Below are positions 61,591 to 64,000 of a DNA stretch of 64,000 nucleotides, in pieces (the first letter of the stretch is position 1; every line of letters begins with the position of its first letter). The position numbers and the translations under genes were made by a program. Source of the stretch: Desmodesmus armatus (Eukaryota; Chlorophyta; Chlorophyceae; Sphaeropleales; Scenedesmaceae); assembly GCA_007449985.2 (NCBI GenBank), contig VIIQ02000600.1:496001-560000 (forward strand), read 5' to 3'. The notes under the pieces are model-generated. The model made no database searches. It saw nothing but the letters and a program-made list of their open reading frames with translations, and had not been told where the DNA came from.

Positions 61591-63718
61591 ATGGCTGGAA
61601 CTGCAGGTGTGTTGTATTGCCGGAGCGTGACACTTCCGCAGCAGCAAGCAGCAGCATTCATGTGTCATGAAGGCAGCCATGCAGCAAACTGCACCCCGTG
61701 TGTTCGTGCTCCAAATGGGCTACAAATAAGCTATAAAACTCAACATTGAACCTAGTTCTACAGCAGCTGTCTTGAGATAGGCACCAGCAAGCAAGCACTG
61801 CATCATGACATCAGCAGGTCGAAAAGGAGGCATGGGCACTGCGCAGCAGCTTACCTAGGTACTAGCATGTCATTTCAAATCTATGTGCATCATCAAATTA
61901 CACTCACCACCTGTTTCCTGCTGCTTGTGGTGGCTGCCTGCAGATTCCAGCTTTGAGGAGTTGTTTGTGCGCATCGTGCCAGTGGAGGTCTGCTGCATCC
62001 ACAGCAACAGCAGCAATGGCGGCTCCAAGCCCCACAGCCCCCACAAGGGCAGCAGCAGCCACTGCCTGCGCATGCAGGGCGCCAGTGGCCTTCGTCACGG
62101 CACTAACCACTTCAACGACGGCCCCATGATGCCTGGCACACCAACCGCCAACGGCCTGCAGGGCTCAGGCTTGAACCCGACAGCAGTGGGGCTCTACCCC
62201 ACTCTGAGCAGCTCAGACCTAGCCACCTGCTTCTGCCCCAACTGCTGCAGCAACAGCTACACAGAGCGCGGCGCAAACGAGGGCCAGATGACCGGGGGCG
62301 GCAGCAGCGCAGATGGGTCTCTGGCGTCAGTGGCAGTACAGCGCCTTACTGTGCGCGTGCTGGGGCAGAAGACGCGCTATGGCGCCAACGGGAGGCTGCT
62401 GCCAGGCTGCTATCGGCTGGAGCTGTCATCAGATAGCAGCCTGTTCTTCCTGTTCACTGCAACCATCACAGAGGCTGCATTCCAGGACATAAAGGTAGGC
62501 ACGTGTGTGGAAGAATGACACAAACGCGTTTTGTGATTAATCACACAACGCATCAACCATGGCATACAAGGCATGCTTCCTTGAAAGCTTAGGAGAGTCT
62601 GTGTTCCTTGCAAATCAGCCACAGCTGCAGGCAGCAGAGCGTTTTTTGTTGTATCCGTACACCTGCCCCCCCCCCCTCTACACACTCCCTGTGTCTACAC
62701 ACACAACCCCTTATCAGTCCAAGTGTCTTACACACGCACTGACCAATGCGGCTGTCCTGTGTTTGTGTGTGTGCCCCACAGGAGTCGTGTGACCTGAGCC
62801 TGGGCTTCCAGCAGCTGCCTGGCCTGCTGCTGCAGCTGCTGGACCTGCTGGTGCGCCAGCCATCAACATACCTGGCACGCCTCATGATGCAGAGCGACGG
62901 CAGCGGGGCGATGGAGTTTGCACAGGTACGGTAGTCATACTCATGCCTCCTCCTGCTACAGATGCTGTTTTTCATGCACAACAACACACACATTCTTGAC
63001 TCAGCAGCTTCAAAGCTGAACTCAGCCAGTTACAGGGCTGTGTTGGCCGCCCCTGATCCTTCCTCATGCATGTGCATCTGGGGATAGTTGCCAACAGCTG
63101 TGTTTGCAGTAAAGCATCAACACAAGACTTGGACTCCAGTGGCTGACATGTCCATGCTTGCTGGCCCTGCCGTTCCTCCCTGCAGACCCTGGGCTTCAAG
63201 ACCCTGAGCCTGCTGGTGCTGCCCTGCCTGGAGCCAGCACCCGCAGCGGTGGTGCGCGGCTATGTGACAGCCCGCCACAACGCAGTGCTGGAGCGCTGTG
63301 CAGGCATCGAGGCGGAGCTGGCTGACCTTAAGGCACTGGTGAGTACCTTTACAGGACTGGCTGGTTGGTTTGGTGGGGAGGGAGGATGTGCAGTTTGAAA
63401 CCAGCTGTTTCTGCGTCTTAAAATGGAAACTGGCAGCCAGTAATCGACGGCCTGGCTTCAAGTGGCTTGCTGGCAACGAGGCATGCTGGGCAGATGCAGA
63501 TTGTAGCTAGCTTACGTGCGCACCAGCCAATGCATACAGCCAGCAGCACAACAATGGTTATCACAGATTGCAACAGCCTGAGTGAGTCTGACACGTCCTT
63601 CTTTGTCGCTGTGTGTGTTCTGTGTGTGCAGGTGCGCCAGCGCTGCCCCAACCTGCTGCTACAGGCCAACAAGCACTCACACCAGCTTAGCAGCAGGCCT
63701 GAGTCAGCACTGGCATGA
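61591..63718 (+). CDS. SAS6: SAS-6 head-domain protein without the long coiled coil
   Basis: Exons: 61591-61606 (MAGTA, tentative), 61944-62494, 62782-62925, 63186-63338, 63632-63718 (TGA). Total 951 nt, 316 residues. An alternative first exon at 61805-61817 (MTSA) joins in the same phase and lies 70 bp after TATAAAA. The N-terminus SSFEELFVRIVPVEVCC and the block LFFLFTATITEAAFQDIKES...FQQLPGLLLQLLDLL...TLGFKTLSLLVLP match the SAS-6 N-terminal (PISA) fold of the XRCC4 superfamily, which builds the centriole cartwheel by head-to-head oligomers (family role). A Ser/Gly/Asn-rich loop of over 100 residues is inserted between the first strands. After a short helix (VLERCAGIEAELADLKALV) the protein stops, without the several-hundred-residue coiled coil of canonical SAS-6. 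That resembles the short SAS6-like paralogs of protists. A missed downstream exon beyond the window cannot be excluded. Confidence 0.75.
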
Positions 63719-64000
63719 ATGCGTTCATGGACAACACCATGGACATGAACATGCAGCAATCATGGACATGTTCAATGGTCATGCAGACAGGCAGCCTGTT
63801 GCATGTATGGCAGCCCAGCAGTGGCAAGCATCAGGGGCAGGGGCCTTGTTGAGAGTTGTGGTTGGGCAGTAATGCATATGTTCAAGACGGTTGTACAGGT
63901 GGTACATACATGGCTTGTTTATGGAGGTAACAGAGCAGTCGTACAGCAGGTGCAGGATGATGTGATGTCGTGTTAGGTAGGTTTCTTTCCAGTAACAAGG
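63719..64000. other. 3' flank of the SAS-6 gene
   Basis: Contains repeated CATGGACA/CATGAACATG motifs at about 63727-63775. No coiled-coil-coding frame with a usable acceptor was seen in the remaining 280 bp. Confidence 0.4.

Noticed and set aside
61591..63718. XRCC4, XLF or CCDC61 instead of SAS-6
   Set aside because: Same superfamily fold, but the N-terminal strand and the FFLF, FxxLP and FKxLSL blocks match SAS-6 best; still worth a profile search.

Overview
The window is nuclear DNA from a green alga, most likely a chlorophyte of the Chlorophyceae type. Evidence: every large gene is broken into many short exons by GT-AG (a few GC-AG) introns of about 100-500 bp; exons favour G or C at third positions; coding low complexity is rich in Gln, Ala, Ser and Gly from CAG/GCA/GGC runs; TGTAA, the usual green-algal poly(A) signal, follows several genes; and there is a nuclear gene for a bacterial-type gyrase B together with eukaryotic housekeeping genes. 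The clade is inferred from these features, not proven.

Layout, left to right. (1) 1001-10683, plus: DNA gyrase subunit B, 5' end not resolved, with introns full of partial copies of its own exons. (2) 11666-16995, plus: a Crypton-like tyrosine recombinase with an Ndc10-type domain, a long Gln-rich region and a GCR1_C-like tail, interrupted once by an in-frame TAG. (3) 16996-19658: no confident gene, one plausible orphan exon on the minus strand. (4) 19659-21748, minus: a Rab6/RABH GTPase. (5) 22235-47535, plus: a 47-exon ASCC3 (Slh1/RQT) dual-cassette helicase; its 2.8-kb intron 37 hosts an antisense gene (40345 to about 41567). (6) 48863-49519, minus: a Vma22/CCDC115 V-ATPase assembly factor. 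(7) 49834-52420, plus: the ALG10 glucosyltransferase. (8) 53584 to about 56930, minus: a multi-exon gene I cannot name. (9) 57731-61176, minus: the DIM1 18S rRNA dimethyltransferase. (10) 61591-63718, plus: a SAS-6 head-domain protein without the long coiled coil.

The genes are unrelated housekeeping functions (organelle DNA topology, vesicle traffic, ribosome rescue/alkylation repair, V-ATPase assembly, N-glycan precursor synthesis, ribosome biogenesis, centriole or basal-body structure). Three divergent pairs share short intergenic regions: Rab6/ASCC3 (486 bp), VMA22/ALG10 (314 bp) and DIM1/SAS-6 (414 bp).

Two genome-level patterns stand out. First, at least eight introns in gyrB, Rab6 and ASCC3 carry tandem partial copies of the neighbouring exon edge, keeping the splice site but cut off inside the exon; two copies in gyrB look like usable in-frame cassette exons. 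Second, five genes need about one extra base to read through, usually in a short C or G run. Adding one base to gyrB, ASCC3 and ALG10 and two to DIM1 makes every summed exon length divisible by three, which points to base-level assembly errors rather than pseudogenes. Three intronic fold-backs and a 3' hairpin are also described.
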